A DNA stretch of 64,000 bases from Mauremys mutica (taxonomy: Eukaryota > Chordata > Testudines > Geoemydidae). Made by a program: the position numbers and the translations under genes. Below, piece by piece: positions 54,501-64,000 of this stretch. Position 1 is the stretch's first letter. Each line of letters begins with the position of its first letter. The DNA is taken from assembly GCF_020497125.1 (NCBI RefSeq), contig NC_059075.1:46908003-46972002 (forward strand), read 5' to 3'. Below the pieces are notes generated by a model. It made no database searches. It was not told the DNA's origin and saw only the letters and a list, made by a program, of their open reading frames with translations.

Positions 54501-56640
54501 ATGTACTTGAAAATGTGGCCTTGCATGCCCATATTACTAAATGACACATTGTTAACAAACTCAATAAGAAACATACTGTTGAATGTGGACTATTAAAAGC
54601 ACTTGTAGCATATTTCAGTCAAGTAATCAAAGCACTTTACAAAGGAATGGCTTTAACCCCATTTTAGAGGTAAGGAAACTGGGACACAGAGAGGTTAAGA
54701 GCTTGATTTTTCAGAGTTGTCAAGTACCTGCATCTCCTGTTGACTTCAACAGGGCAGAAGATTCTCTAACCTTTATGTCTTTTGTGACTTACCCAGAGTG
54801 GCACAGTGAGCCAGTGGCAAAACTCAGGTCTCCTGATTCCCAGTACTTAGGCACCCTGTGCCACACACACATTGTTCTGTCTGGGAGGAGTTGCACCCTA
54901 TAGAAAAAGGCTGTAGAGCCTGCTTTCAGAACTCAGAAAATACACAGAAATTCAGGGATACACACAAAGCCAGCACCATTTGTGTGGAGGTCCTGTACCT
55001 CCATACAGCTCCTAGCAACTCCCTTTAATTCCTTAGCAGTGCCATTCCATTGGAGCCATCCTTTTAGGGACTCTATCTGATCCTGGCTTGCCTAGAAAAG
55101 ATATCAGAATCTCAAGCTGTGATATCTTCCCTGGGGGATCTGAATGAGAGCCCCACTCAGTTTCTACTTGTTTCCCTCTCACAGACTTCAAACCACATGG
55201 AGATAGCTTTGTGGAGTCCAAAGAGGGAGTGTGTGGGGATATAGTGTCATGGAGGTGTCTGGGCATACTTTCTATGCAGAAATGGGAAGATCTGTGCATG
55301 GAAGGTCCCTTCAGTGCACCGATCAGACTCCACAACAGCACCTCACCTGTAAAGCCATCTGGTCTTGCTAGTGGGAGTGTAATCAAACTGTGTTATCACT
55401 GTATTAAAGAACCATCCTGTATGCCTGCTCTTTCATGAGTGATTCCAAGATTTTTAATAGTTATCATGATGCATGAGACAAAACATCATTCTTCAAGGTA
55501 TTTTCTTTCCTATTCCCAAAGTCTCTCCTGTAGCACTACCAAGGTGGCCAGAAGGTTAGACCTTTATTTAATAGATGCCTGAAATAGTTACATATGCCTA
55601 AAGCAAAAATATAAATTAACTGAATGGAAATAAAATTTCTCTGCCATTATTTATTTGCAAATACCTAGAAGAACTTACCATTTTTGTTTGTCTTCGTAAA
55701 ATTTAAAATCTAAGAAAAAGAAGGCTATAAAGACTTTTTAAAAAACTTTCCCAAGTCTTCGTTTCAAAAATCAATTAAAATCTTAGCCTGTTTCTGGAAC
55801 TCACTGAGAATTTGACCATTTGTTCAAGACCAAGCTTCTCCAAACCCGACCCAGTTTTTAGTAGAGGCGCACTGTCCTTCTGCCAGAAGATCCTACAGTA
55901 CAATATGATAAAATAAATTTTGCACAAAAAGTTTTTATTTCAATTGATGTTTGGGAGTTGTTACATTTTTTTATTAGTTCAGACATATGTTTAATAAACA
56001 TACAATATATGAACAAGCAAAACAGTAAAATTAAGGTTTGTAACTTTCCTGTTGTAGCTGAATTTTCAGTTACACAAATGGAAATGCAAGAAATTAAAAA
56101 TCAAGGCTGTACACATCCCCTGTCTGGTTTAAAAAAAACAAACAAAACCCACATATGGGCCATATAGTTCTGTGATTTATATTTACCTTAATTTCTTCAC
56201 AGATGTACAACCTGCTCAACCATTCACCAACATAAAAAAACCAAGTCAATTAATCAGGGTAGTTCTCCTACATGATGGGAAGCTTTACTCATTTCAGAAC
56301 CGAATTGGCTACTCTTACAGAAGTATGAGTTTAGAAAACACTATCAGTCCCACTGTTGATCAAATCTGGCAGCCCTTACTCAGGCAAAATTCCCATTGGG
56401 CCAAATACTTGTGTTCCTACTCAGTTTTTACTCAGGCAAACTCCCATTAACTTCAGTGGGAGTTTGCCTGAATAAAAAATGAAGGGGCAATTCTGCAACC
56501 CAATGTCCTATTGAATAATATTTTTTCACACTAGTAGTTGATAGAGTTGTTTTTTAGACTGTGCGTTCATTGATCTACATCTGTTCGCCACGTGAATGGC
56601 ATTGGTCATGCCAAGGCACTTAATAATGAAGACTGTGTGA
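54501..56640. other. Intergenic stretch with one SINE
   Basis: It holds a minus-strand MIR-like SINE (54595-54865) and a short perfect inverted repeat (56433-56446 with 56457-56470, in a TGGGAGTTTGCCTG context). No gene. Confidence 0.55.
54595..54865 (-). repeat. MIR-like SINE, split
   Basis: On the minus strand: CTGGGAATCAGGAGACCTGA, CACTCTGGGTAAGTCAC, then after about 80 unrelated bases CCTCTCTGTGTCCCAGTTTC and CTAAAATGGGG. A small repeat of another kind sits between the two parts. Confidence 0.6.
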
Positions 56641-56960
56641 AGGCTGCTGTTCTTCCTCCACAGAATTTCTGAAAAACCTAGTTCAGCATGGCTGCAACTG
56701 GCTGATGCGCTTCTTCACCAAGAAGCATGCCCTGGGCCGAATGCCCAAAGTATGACAACAGGTAAAGGTCACTGATGTCCTGAAACAGGGGAACATAGCC
56801 AACGATCCAAAAAACTACTGGCCAATATCATTACTATATGTAATATACAAGCTCTTGGAAAGGATGCTACTCCAGAGACTTATACCCATCTTCAAGGACA
56901 ATATCCCTAAAAAACAATCTGAGTTTAAACCTGGATGAAGCACCTGTGGTCAGGTAACTG
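56641..56960 (+). pseudogene. Non-LTR reverse transcriptase fragment, unidentified family
   Basis: Bases 56760-56955 read (plus strand) KVTDVLKQGNIANDPKNYWP, then ISLLYVIYKLLERMLLQRLI and, near the end, SEFKPG followed by a stop. This is the RT start of a non-LTR element but clearly not CR1. The likely C-terminal part is at 58870-59200. Confidence 0.65.
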
Positions 56961-57463
56961 CACTGTGGGAAGGGGTGCAGGCTCTGGCTGGGGGTGTGGG
57001 CTCTGAGGTGGGGCTGGGGATGAGAGGTTTAGGGTGCAGGAGGGTGCTCCGGGCTGGGATTGAGGGGTTTGGAGAGCGGGAGGGGGATCAGGGCTGGGGC
57101 AGGGGGTTGGAGTGTGGGGAGAGGCTCAGGGGTGCAGGCTCCGAGCGGCGCTTAGCTCAAGCAGCTCCCAGAAGCAGTGGCATGTCCCTTCTCCAGCTCC
57201 TATGCAGAGACACGGCTAGGCAGCTCTGCATGCTGCCCCATCTGCAGGCACCACCCCTGCAGCTCCAATTGGAGCGCTGGAGGGAGCCATTGGAGCACGT
57301 AGGAGTCGGAGCGGGGCCATGCGGCTGCTTTCGGGAGCTGTGTGGTGTGGCCCCCAACCCAGTGCCCCGGCTGGAGCGTCAGAGCGGGGCAAGCCCCAGA
57401 TCCCATTCCCCAGCGGGAGCTCGTGGGCTGGCCCATGGGCCATAGTTTGTCAACCCCTGCTCT
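56961..57463. repeat. GC-rich hAT-like insertion
   Basis: G-rich low-complexity start, GC-rich body, and the terminus GGCCATAGTTTGTCAACCCCTG region ending at 57463, the inverted form of a CAGGGGTTGACAAACT hAT-type end. Frames on both strands are artefacts. Confidence 0.6.
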
Positions 57464-58760
57464 ATGCTATTATCTAAATCATTGATGAAGATATTGGAAT
57501 GGATCCGGATGCAGAACCTATCCCTTCCAGGTTGACTGTGAACCACTGATAACTGCTCTCTGGGAATGGTTTTCTAACCAGTTATGCATCCACCTTATAG
57601 TAGCTCTATCTAGATTGTATTTCCCTAGTTTTTTATAAGACGGTCATGTGAGACAGTATCAAAAGCCTTACTAAAGTCAAGATATACCACATCTATTGCT
57701 TCCCCCTATCCACAAGGTTTGTTACCCTGTCAAAGAAAGCTATTAGGTTGGTTTGACAGGATTTGTTCTTTGCAAATCCATGCTGTTACTTATCACCTTA
57801 TTATCTTCTAAGTGTTTGCAAATTGATTGCTTAATTATTTGCTCCATTATCTTTCCAGGTACTGAAGTTAAGCTGATGGGTCTGTAATTCCCTGGGTTGT
57901 TCTTATTTTCCTTTTTATAGATGGGCACTATATTTGCCTTTTTCCTGTCCTCTGGAATCTCTCCCATCTTTCATGACTTTTAGAAGATAATCACTAGTGG
58001 CTCAGGTATCTCCTCAGTCAGCAACTTGAGTATTGTAGGATGTATTTCATTAGGCCCTGGTGACTTGAAGACATCTAACTTGTCTAAGTAATTTTTAACT
58101 TGTTCCTTCCTTATATTAGCCTCGGATCCTACCTCATTTTCACTGACATTAACTATGTTAGATGTCCAATCGCTACCAATCTTTTTGGTGAAAACAAACA
58201 AAAAAGTCATTTAACACTTCTGCCATTTCCACATTTTCTGTTATTGTTTTTCCTCACTCATTGAGGAATGGGCCTACCTTGTCCTTGGTCTTCCTCTTGC
58301 TTCTAATGTATTTGAAGAAAGTTTTCTTGTTACCCTTTATGTATTTGGCTAATTTAATCTTTTTTTGTGCTGTGGCCTTTCTAATTTTATCCCTACATAC
58401 TTGTGTTATTTGTTTATATGTGTTTATACTTTCCACTTTATATAGGACTCTTCTTTGAGTTTCAGATCACTGTTGATCTCCTGAGTAAGCCAGGGTGGTC
58501 TCTGGCCATACTTCCTATCTTTCCTATGCAGTGAGATAGTTTGCTCATGTGCCCTTAAAAAGGTCTCTTTGAAAAACTGCCAACTCTCTTGAACCATTTT
58601 CCCCCTTAGATTTGCTTCCCATGGGATTTTACCTACCAACTCACTGAGTTTGCTAAAGTCTGGCTTCTTGAAATCCATTATCTTTATTATCCTCCTACCA
58701 TTCCTTAGAATCATGAACTCTACCATTTCATGGTTACTTTCGCACAAGCTGCCCTTTCAC
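57464..58760 (-). mobile_element. CR1 LINE, truncated and broken
   Basis: Minus-strand fragments in order from 58747: the end of the endonuclease and linker (58424-58747, 58254-58436), then 57980-58210 and the RT start 57743-57967 ([20 protein letters not shown]). The RT palm continues, heavily mutated, to 57464. The 3' end is missing. Confidence 0.85.
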
Positions 58761-58869
58761 TTTCAAGTTCTCAACCAGCATGACATGATAATGAATCCAG
58801 ATTTGCCCATCTATGAAGATCTCCAACATCCCCCTCGCTCATACCAAAATGCCACCTTAAGTCCATAAA

Positions 58870-59205
58870 CCCCTTCTGATTGGCAGCCAGAGTTCTAAAA
58901 ACCTTGGTACTGTTATCAAAAGACAAGTGACAGAGGCTGTGAGAAAATAGTGGGGTAAAGAATCAAGACCTATTTATGGATCCTACAGACCAACCACCTG
59001 ACTTCACCATCCCACATAAGATATGGATCATAGTGAACTGCATCAGAACCTCACTTGGGCATTACAATTATCTGCTGCATAAATGGAAAATGAAGGGCAG
59101 CCCAAATATATGAATGTGGATAAGATATCCAAACCATGGAACGTCTAATGAACCACTGCCCTCTAAGATCCTTCTCCAGAGAGACAGTTTTGATTCATTC
59201 CATGT
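58870..59205 (+). pseudogene. C-terminal remnant of the same non-LTR element
   Basis: A frame around 58950-59080 reads DPTDQPPDFTIPHKIWIIVN, then HYNYLLHKWKMKGSP. It is followed by sequence that would resemble a Cys/His tail (CG...QTMEHLMNHCP) if small shifts are allowed. Such a tail ends several non-LTR element proteins. Confidence 0.5.
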
Positions 59206-59212
59206 CCCCACA

Positions 59213-59400
59213 GAATCATAGGGTTAGAAGGGAATGCAAGGATCATCTAGTCTAACCCCCTGCCAAGGTGCAGGATTTGTTGTGTCTAAACCATCCAAGC
59301 CAGATGGCTATCCAGCCTCCTTTTGAAAACCTCCCTACGCAGTCTGTTCCATTGTCCTACTGTTCTTACAGTTAGGAAGTTTTTCCTGAGATTTAATCTA
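59213..59400 (-). mobile_element. CR1 3' end fragment
   Basis: It starts AGAATCATAGGGTTAGAAGG and continues GATCATCTAGTCTAACCCCC, parallel to 43320-43400. Only the 3' region is present. Confidence 0.75.
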
Positions 59401-59519
59401 AAGTGGCTCAATGGAAATGGAAATAGCGTAGATGGCAGAATTGGATGTCAATCTTTAATGTTGCTTTTCAAGTCACTGTTCACAAAAGAAAACTAGTGAA
59501 TAAGTGCTACTCGGTGTGA

Positions 59520-59720
59520 CTAAAGCCTTGTTTTATAATGGAGGTTTTCACCAGTTACGGTCATTAGTGGCAAGGTATTGCTGTAGCTGCACCAGTGCAA
59601 ACTCCTAATGTAGACAAACAAAACCACTATTTGTACCAGTGGAGTTCATGCTGGTTTCAAGCAGAGGTAAGGTCCACTGGTGCAAATAGTGATTTTGCCT
59701 GTCTATGTTGGGGGTTGCGA
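59520..59720. repeat. Possible MITE remnant
   Basis: It contains GTAGACAAAC and inverted CACCAGTG / CACTGGTG phrases (ACCAGTGCAAAC at 59601 and CACTGGTGCAAATAG at 59673). No clear ends. Confidence 0.35.
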
Positions 59721-59780
59721 GGGTGCATCTCCACCGATCCATGCTCACCAGTGATGGCAACCTTGGCACATGCCCAATAG

Positions 59781-60755
59781 GTGAAAGATTGCCGAATGGG
59801 CCTGACTAAGGATCTCAGTATTTGGAGTACAGAGTTTTGCCTGAGTACAACTGTAGAAGTAGGTCAAAATACATCCACTGATTTATTGCTTGGAAAATAT
59901 AACCCTAACTATACATATACAATGATGGGATCTAAATTAGCTGTTACCACTCAAGAAAGAGATCTTGGAGTCATTGTGGATAGTTCTCTGAAATCATCCA
60001 CTCAATGTGCAGTGGCAGTCAAAAAAGCGAACAGAAAGTTGGGAATCATCAAGAAAGAGATAGATAATAAGACAGACAATATCTGTTGCCGCGATATAAA
60101 TCCATGGTATGCCCACACCTTGAATACTGGGTGCAGATGTGGTTGCCCCATCTAAAAAAAAAAATACTGGAATTGGAAAAGGTTCAGAAAAGAGCAACAA
60201 AAATGATTAGGGGTATAGAACGGCTTTCATATGAGGAGAGATTAATAAGACTGGGACTTTGCAGCTTGGAAAAAGAGGCGACTAAGGGGGGATATGATAG
60301 AGGTCTATAAAATCCTGAGTGGTATAGAGAAAGTAAATAAGGAAGTGTTATTTACTCCTTCTCATAATACAAGAACAAGGGGGCCACCAAATGAAATTAA
60401 TAGGTAGCAGGTTTAAAACAAACACAAGAAAGTATTTTTTCACACAATGCACTGTCAGCCTCTGGAACTCCTTGCCAGAGGGTGTTGTGAAGGCCAATAC
60501 TATAACGGGGTTCAAAAGGGAGCTACATAGAGTAATGGAAGATAGGTCCATCAATGGCTATTAGCCAGGATGGGCAGGGATGGTGTCCCTACCCTCTGTT
60601 TGCCAGAAGCTGGGATTGGGTGGCAGGGCATGGATCACTTGATGATAACCTGTCTGTTCATTCCCTTTGGGGCATCTGCCATTGGCCACTGTCAGAGGAC
60701 AGGATACTGGGCTTGATAGACCTTTGGTCTGACCCAATATGGCCATTCTTATGAT
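59781..60755 (+). mobile_element. CR1-like LINE 3' part
   Basis: It encodes VTTQERDLGVIVDSSLKSST, a shifted MVCPHLEYWVQMWLPH stretch and [19 protein letters not shown], then the same 3' tail as 48540-49008, ending GGCCATTCTTATGAT. It includes the sequence matching the empty site of the MITE at 47971. Confidence 0.85.
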
Positions 60756-61189
60756 ATACACAGCATAAGAGAAGGGATGTGTGTCAGATTCAATACTCAG
60801 TGAGCTAGACATTAGCAGGTTGTAAGGCGGACTTTAACTACTCAGACATCTGTTTAAAAAGTTATATAGCGAAACACAAAATGCCCACTATGTTGTTGGA
60901 ATATACTGGGGACAACTTCTTGTTTCAGAAGGTGGAGGAAGTAACCAAGGGGACAGCTATTTTAGACTTGATTTTGACTAACAGGGAAGAATTTGTTGTG
61001 ACTCTTAAGGTTGAAAACAAATTGGGTGAAAGTGATCATGAAATGATAGATTTAATGATTTTAAGGAAAGGGAAGATTGAGAACAGCAGTATAAGGACAA
61101 TGGACTTCTAAAAAGCAGTTAGGAAGTATAGTAAGAGGCCAATATGGCAAGAGTTCTTCAATGATCTGATTATCAAAAATGAATCCTAC

Positions 61190-62343
61190 TGTAGTGGTCC
61201 CTCGCTCTCCAGTGGGGAGGGAGGCCACTCTGCCTCATTGTAGGGGTGGTAGTCTTCATGCTTGGGCCGCCCCGGTGGGCTGAGCCATACGTAATCTCTG
61301 TTTCGGAGTCCGTCTAGCAGAAGTAACCACATAACAATAGTCTGGGCTTCTGTCCCCACCCTTGGGTTAGCCTTCAGCCACTCAGCTGGGGCTGACACCA
61401 ATTAACAGTCTGAGGCCCCTGCCCTTGGGGTGGGTCTGGGCTAGTAGCAGGGTATAGCCTAGGCCTCCGGCCGAGGCAGACAGCAATTATACGCTGTCAC
61501 AGTCAATAGCCCTAGCCCTTTGGGCTGGGCAGAGCAGAGAGAAGGCTTTAGCCTAAGCTTGGGGCTCAGGCAGCCAGCAAACAAACAATCAATAAGTTCT
61601 AGCCCTCCGGGATGGGCAGAGCAGGGACCGGGCTTTAGCCTAAACTTGGGGCTCAGGCAGCCAGCAAACACATACAGTCTCAGGGTTCAGGTAGGGGTGA
61701 GCGCCCACACAGCCTCGGGGGCTTCAAAAGTATTGCACATCTAGCAGGCAGTCTAGGGTGCTGACAGGGGTATTCAGGGAGTACACGCCTCCTGGCCTAA
61801 AGTGGGGAGTCAGCTACTCTGGGGTTTGGGCTGGCAGGGGGATGCGGGCCCACCCTACTCCACCGTGTCCCAGCCCAGGGCCCTAGCAGTGGCAGAGAAG
61901 TCTGCCACTTGGTCGGCGGGGATCCAGCCGCAATGACGCCGACCTAGAAGGGGTCAGCCTTGTAGCCGGCCAGTCGTCGGCTGCCCATGGGCTACTTTCT
62001 ACTTCACCAGGGTTTGGTACCTCGGGCATCCCACAGTTCTCGGGCTCCTCTGAGTAGACAGCTGATGGTAGTCCCCGCAACTTCTCGTCTGGGTCCGTCT
62101 CCTCTGGGGGCAGGGGGCAGCAGAGCGTAGATTCAGCTCCTGGGTGCCACAGCAGGGCAGAGGTGTCCATCTCCTCTGCTGGCTCCCGCACACCTGAGTT
62201 GCAGGGCCCTCCCTGGTATATACTTCCTGCCCCTCCCCAGTACTTCTGGTGAGGGGGGCAGGGCAGTTCAGCTCCACCCACCAACGGGAGTGTAGAGGTC
62301 CCTCGCTCTCTAGTCTGGAGGGAGGCCACTCTGCCTCACTACA
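61190..62343 (+). mobile_element. LTR-like insertion, 1154 bp, 5-bp target duplication
   Basis: It starts TGTAGTGGTCC and ends GCCTCACTACA, so it has TG...CA ends with a 7-bp inverted match, and both flanks read CCTAC (61185-61189 and 62344-62348). Its first and last ~53 bp are direct repeats (61190-61242 and 62291-62343) at high identity. This fits a solo LTR or an LTR-type mini-element. No protein is encoded. It lies inside the CR1. Confidence 0.8.
61424..61680 (+). repeat. Tandem 87-bp units inside the LTR-like element
   Basis: Units at 61514-61600 and 61601-61680 share GGGCTCAGGCAGCCAGCAAA and flanking sequence. A more diverged unit lies at about 61424-61513. Confidence 0.8.
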
Positions 62344-62751
62344 CCTACAAAAAGTGAAACATGGACAAAGTGCTAAAGTTGAGTACAAAAGAATTGCACA
62401 AGCAAGTAGGGACAAAATCAGAAAGGCTGAGCACAAAATGAGCTACACCTACCAAGGGATATAAAAGGCGATATGACAAGGTTCTTTAACTACATTAGGA
62501 GCAAAAGAAAGACAAAGGAACGTGTATGAGCTAACAACAGACAACACCAAGAAGGCTGAAGTGTTTAATAACTATTTTGCTTCAGTCTTTAAAAAAGTTT
62601 ATTGGACCCAGTGCTTAACACAATTAATATTAACCACAAGGGGCAAAGAACATAAGCCAGAATAGGGAAATAATTGGTTAAAGAATATTTAGATGTATTC
62701 TAGTTAGCAGTACTTGATGAAATTCATCCTAGGGTACTAAAGGAACTAGCT

Positions 62752-62972
62752 CAGTGGCTCTCAAACTTTTTTACTGGTGACCCCTTTCACACAGCAAGCC
62801 TCTGAGTGTGACCCCCCCCTTATAAATTAAAAATACTTTTAAATATATTTAACACCATTAGAAATGCTGGAGGCAAAGCCGGGCTTGGGGTGGAGGTTGA
62901 TAGCTCATGACCCTCCAGGTAATAATCTCATGGCCCCCTGAGGGGTCCAGACCCCCAGTTTGAGAACCCCTG
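62752..62972. mobile_element. hAT MITE, 221 bp, perfect 8-bp target duplication
   Basis: It starts CAGTGGCTCTCAAACTTTTT and ends AGTTTGAGAACCCCTG. AACTAGCT flanks it exactly at 62744-62751 and 62973-62980. Confidence 0.92.
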
Positions 62973-63403
62973 AACTAGCTGAAGCAATCATGAAACCATT
63001 TGTGATTATCATGGAGGATGGGTGTGATCCCAGAGAACTGGAGACCAGCAACTATAGTACTTATCTAGAGGATAATAGTGTGATAAATAATGGTCAACAT
63101 GGATTTATAAAGAAATTGTGCCAAACCAACCTAATTTACTCTTTGACAGCCTCACTAGCCTAGCGGATTGGGGAGAAGCAGTAGACATGATTTATCTTGA
63201 TTTTAGTGAAGCTTTTGACACTGTCCTACATACAGTCTTATAAATTAAGGGAAAAGAGATCTAGATGAAATTACTGTAAGGTAAGCGCACAACTGGTTGA
63301 GAAAATATACTTAAAGAATAGTTATCAATGGTTTGCTGTCAAACTGGGAGAGCATATTATACAATTTTCAGATGACACCAACCTAGGATGGATTACAAGC
63401 CCT

Positions 63404-63859
63404 TTGAAGGACAGGATTAGCATTCAAAACAATGCTGACAAATTGGAGAATTGTTCTGAAATCAACAGGATGAAATTTAATAAAGACAAGGGCGAAGTCG
63501 TTCACTTAGGAAGGAAAAGACAAATGCACAACCACAAAATGGGGAATAATTGGGTAGGCAGTAGTACTACTGAAAAAGGTCTGCAGGTTATAGTAGATCA
63601 CAAATTGAGTATGAGCCAACTTGATGCAGTTGTGAAAACGGATAAGATCATTCTGGGGTGTATTAACAAGAATGTGCCACCTAAGACATGGGAGGTAATT
63701 GACTTGCTCTATTTGGCACTGGTGAGACCTCAGCTGGAGTACCGTGTCCAATTCTGGGCGCCACACATCAGGAAAGATGTGAATAAATTGGAGAGAGTCC
63801 TGAGGAAAGTTACAAAAATTATAAAAGGTTTGGAAAACCTGATCTATTTGAAAGGTTAA
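63404..63859 (+). pseudogene. CR1 reverse transcriptase thumb fragment
   Basis: It encodes MKFNKDKGEVVHLGRKRQMH, then NNWVGSSTTEKGLQVIVDHK and LALVRPQLEYRVQFWAPHIR, the C-terminal CR1 region, homologous to 43399-44715. It is open here but disconnected from the palm by shifts. Confidence 0.8.
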
Positions 63860-64000
63860 AAAATGTGGCATATTTAGATTTGAGAACAGAAGACTGAGAA
63901 AGGATCTGATAGCCTTCAGATATGATAAGGGATGTAATAAAGAGAATGGTGATTGATTGTTCTCCATGTCCACTGGAGGTAGGACAAGAAGTAATCTGCT

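Larger units (their letters stand above)
60820..64000 (+). mobile_element. CR1 LINE with two nested insertions, runs off the window
   Basis: Endonuclease end (60830-61111, with [20 protein letters not shown]), linker (62350-62740), RT parts (63050-63240 with a YLDFSEAFDTV stretch; FSDDTNLGW near 63370), and thumb (63404-63859). It is interrupted by an LTR-like element (61190-62343) and a hAT MITE (62752-62972). Confidence 0.85.

Noticed and set aside
54583..54903. A 106-codon plus-strand frame
   Set aside because: It lies antisense to a MIR-like SINE.
56433..56470. A 14-bp perfect hairpin as a small-RNA gene
   Set aside because: Short arms, no flanking stem, and the phrase is common in dispersed repeats.
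61883..62436. Two minus-strand frames of about 145 codons
   Set aside because: They are in the GC-rich part of the LTR-like element, overlap each other, and show no retroviral motif.
1..64000. tRNA, rRNA or CRISPR loci
   Set aside because: No cloverleaf with intact A and B boxes, no rRNA sequence and no regularly spaced direct repeats were seen by eye.

Overview
This is a vertebrate nuclear window, most likely from a turtle. The reasons are short, well-spliced exons in AT-rich introns, and a repeat mix of CR1 LINEs, Penelope-like elements, a DIRS element, MIR-like SINEs and many non-autonomous hAT and Harbinger-like DNA transposons. No bacterial or viral gene organisation is present. The assignment to turtle is an inference from the repeat mix.

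Layout. Bases 1-5690 are the right part of a decayed DIRS-type tyrosine-recombinase retrotransposon (gag-like, RT/RNase H and recombinase regions, then the terminal inverted and internal complementary repeats). Bases 5691-7690 hold a young Penelope-like element with an open RT plus GIY-YIG frame, an inverted second copy of its own tail, and a second Penelope-type hairpin. Bases 8463-23290 carry the only recognisable host gene: seven spliced exons, all in compatible phases, encoding the last 269 residues of a protein with a class I (S-adenosylmethionine-type) methyltransferase fold. I cannot name it with confidence. Its introns hold hAT, Harbinger-like and Tc1/mariner-like insertions, a DIRS remnant and SINEs.

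Downstream of the gene, 23.3-64 kb looks intergenic and repeat-dominated: a 1.6-kb hAT with an 8-bp target duplication (26.7-28.3 kb), an old CR1 (37.0-39.7 kb), a nearly open CR1 (43.3-46.0 kb), a CR1 split by a Tc1/mariner-like MITE (46.7-49.0 kb), a Penelope palindrome with paired hammerhead-like cores (51.9-52.1 kb), a Penelope tail (54.0-54.5 kb), a split non-LTR element carrying CR1 and GC-rich insertions (56.6-59.2 kb), and a CR1 interrupted by both a TG...CA LTR-like element and a 221-bp hAT (60.8-64 kb).

The most unusual material is the set of hammerhead-ribozyme-like cores in Penelope ends arranged as long palindromes, the identical 20/7/20 hairpins in two otherwise divergent Harbinger-like MITEs, the 1154-bp LTR-like insertion with very short terminal repeats, and the unnamed methyltransferase-like gene.
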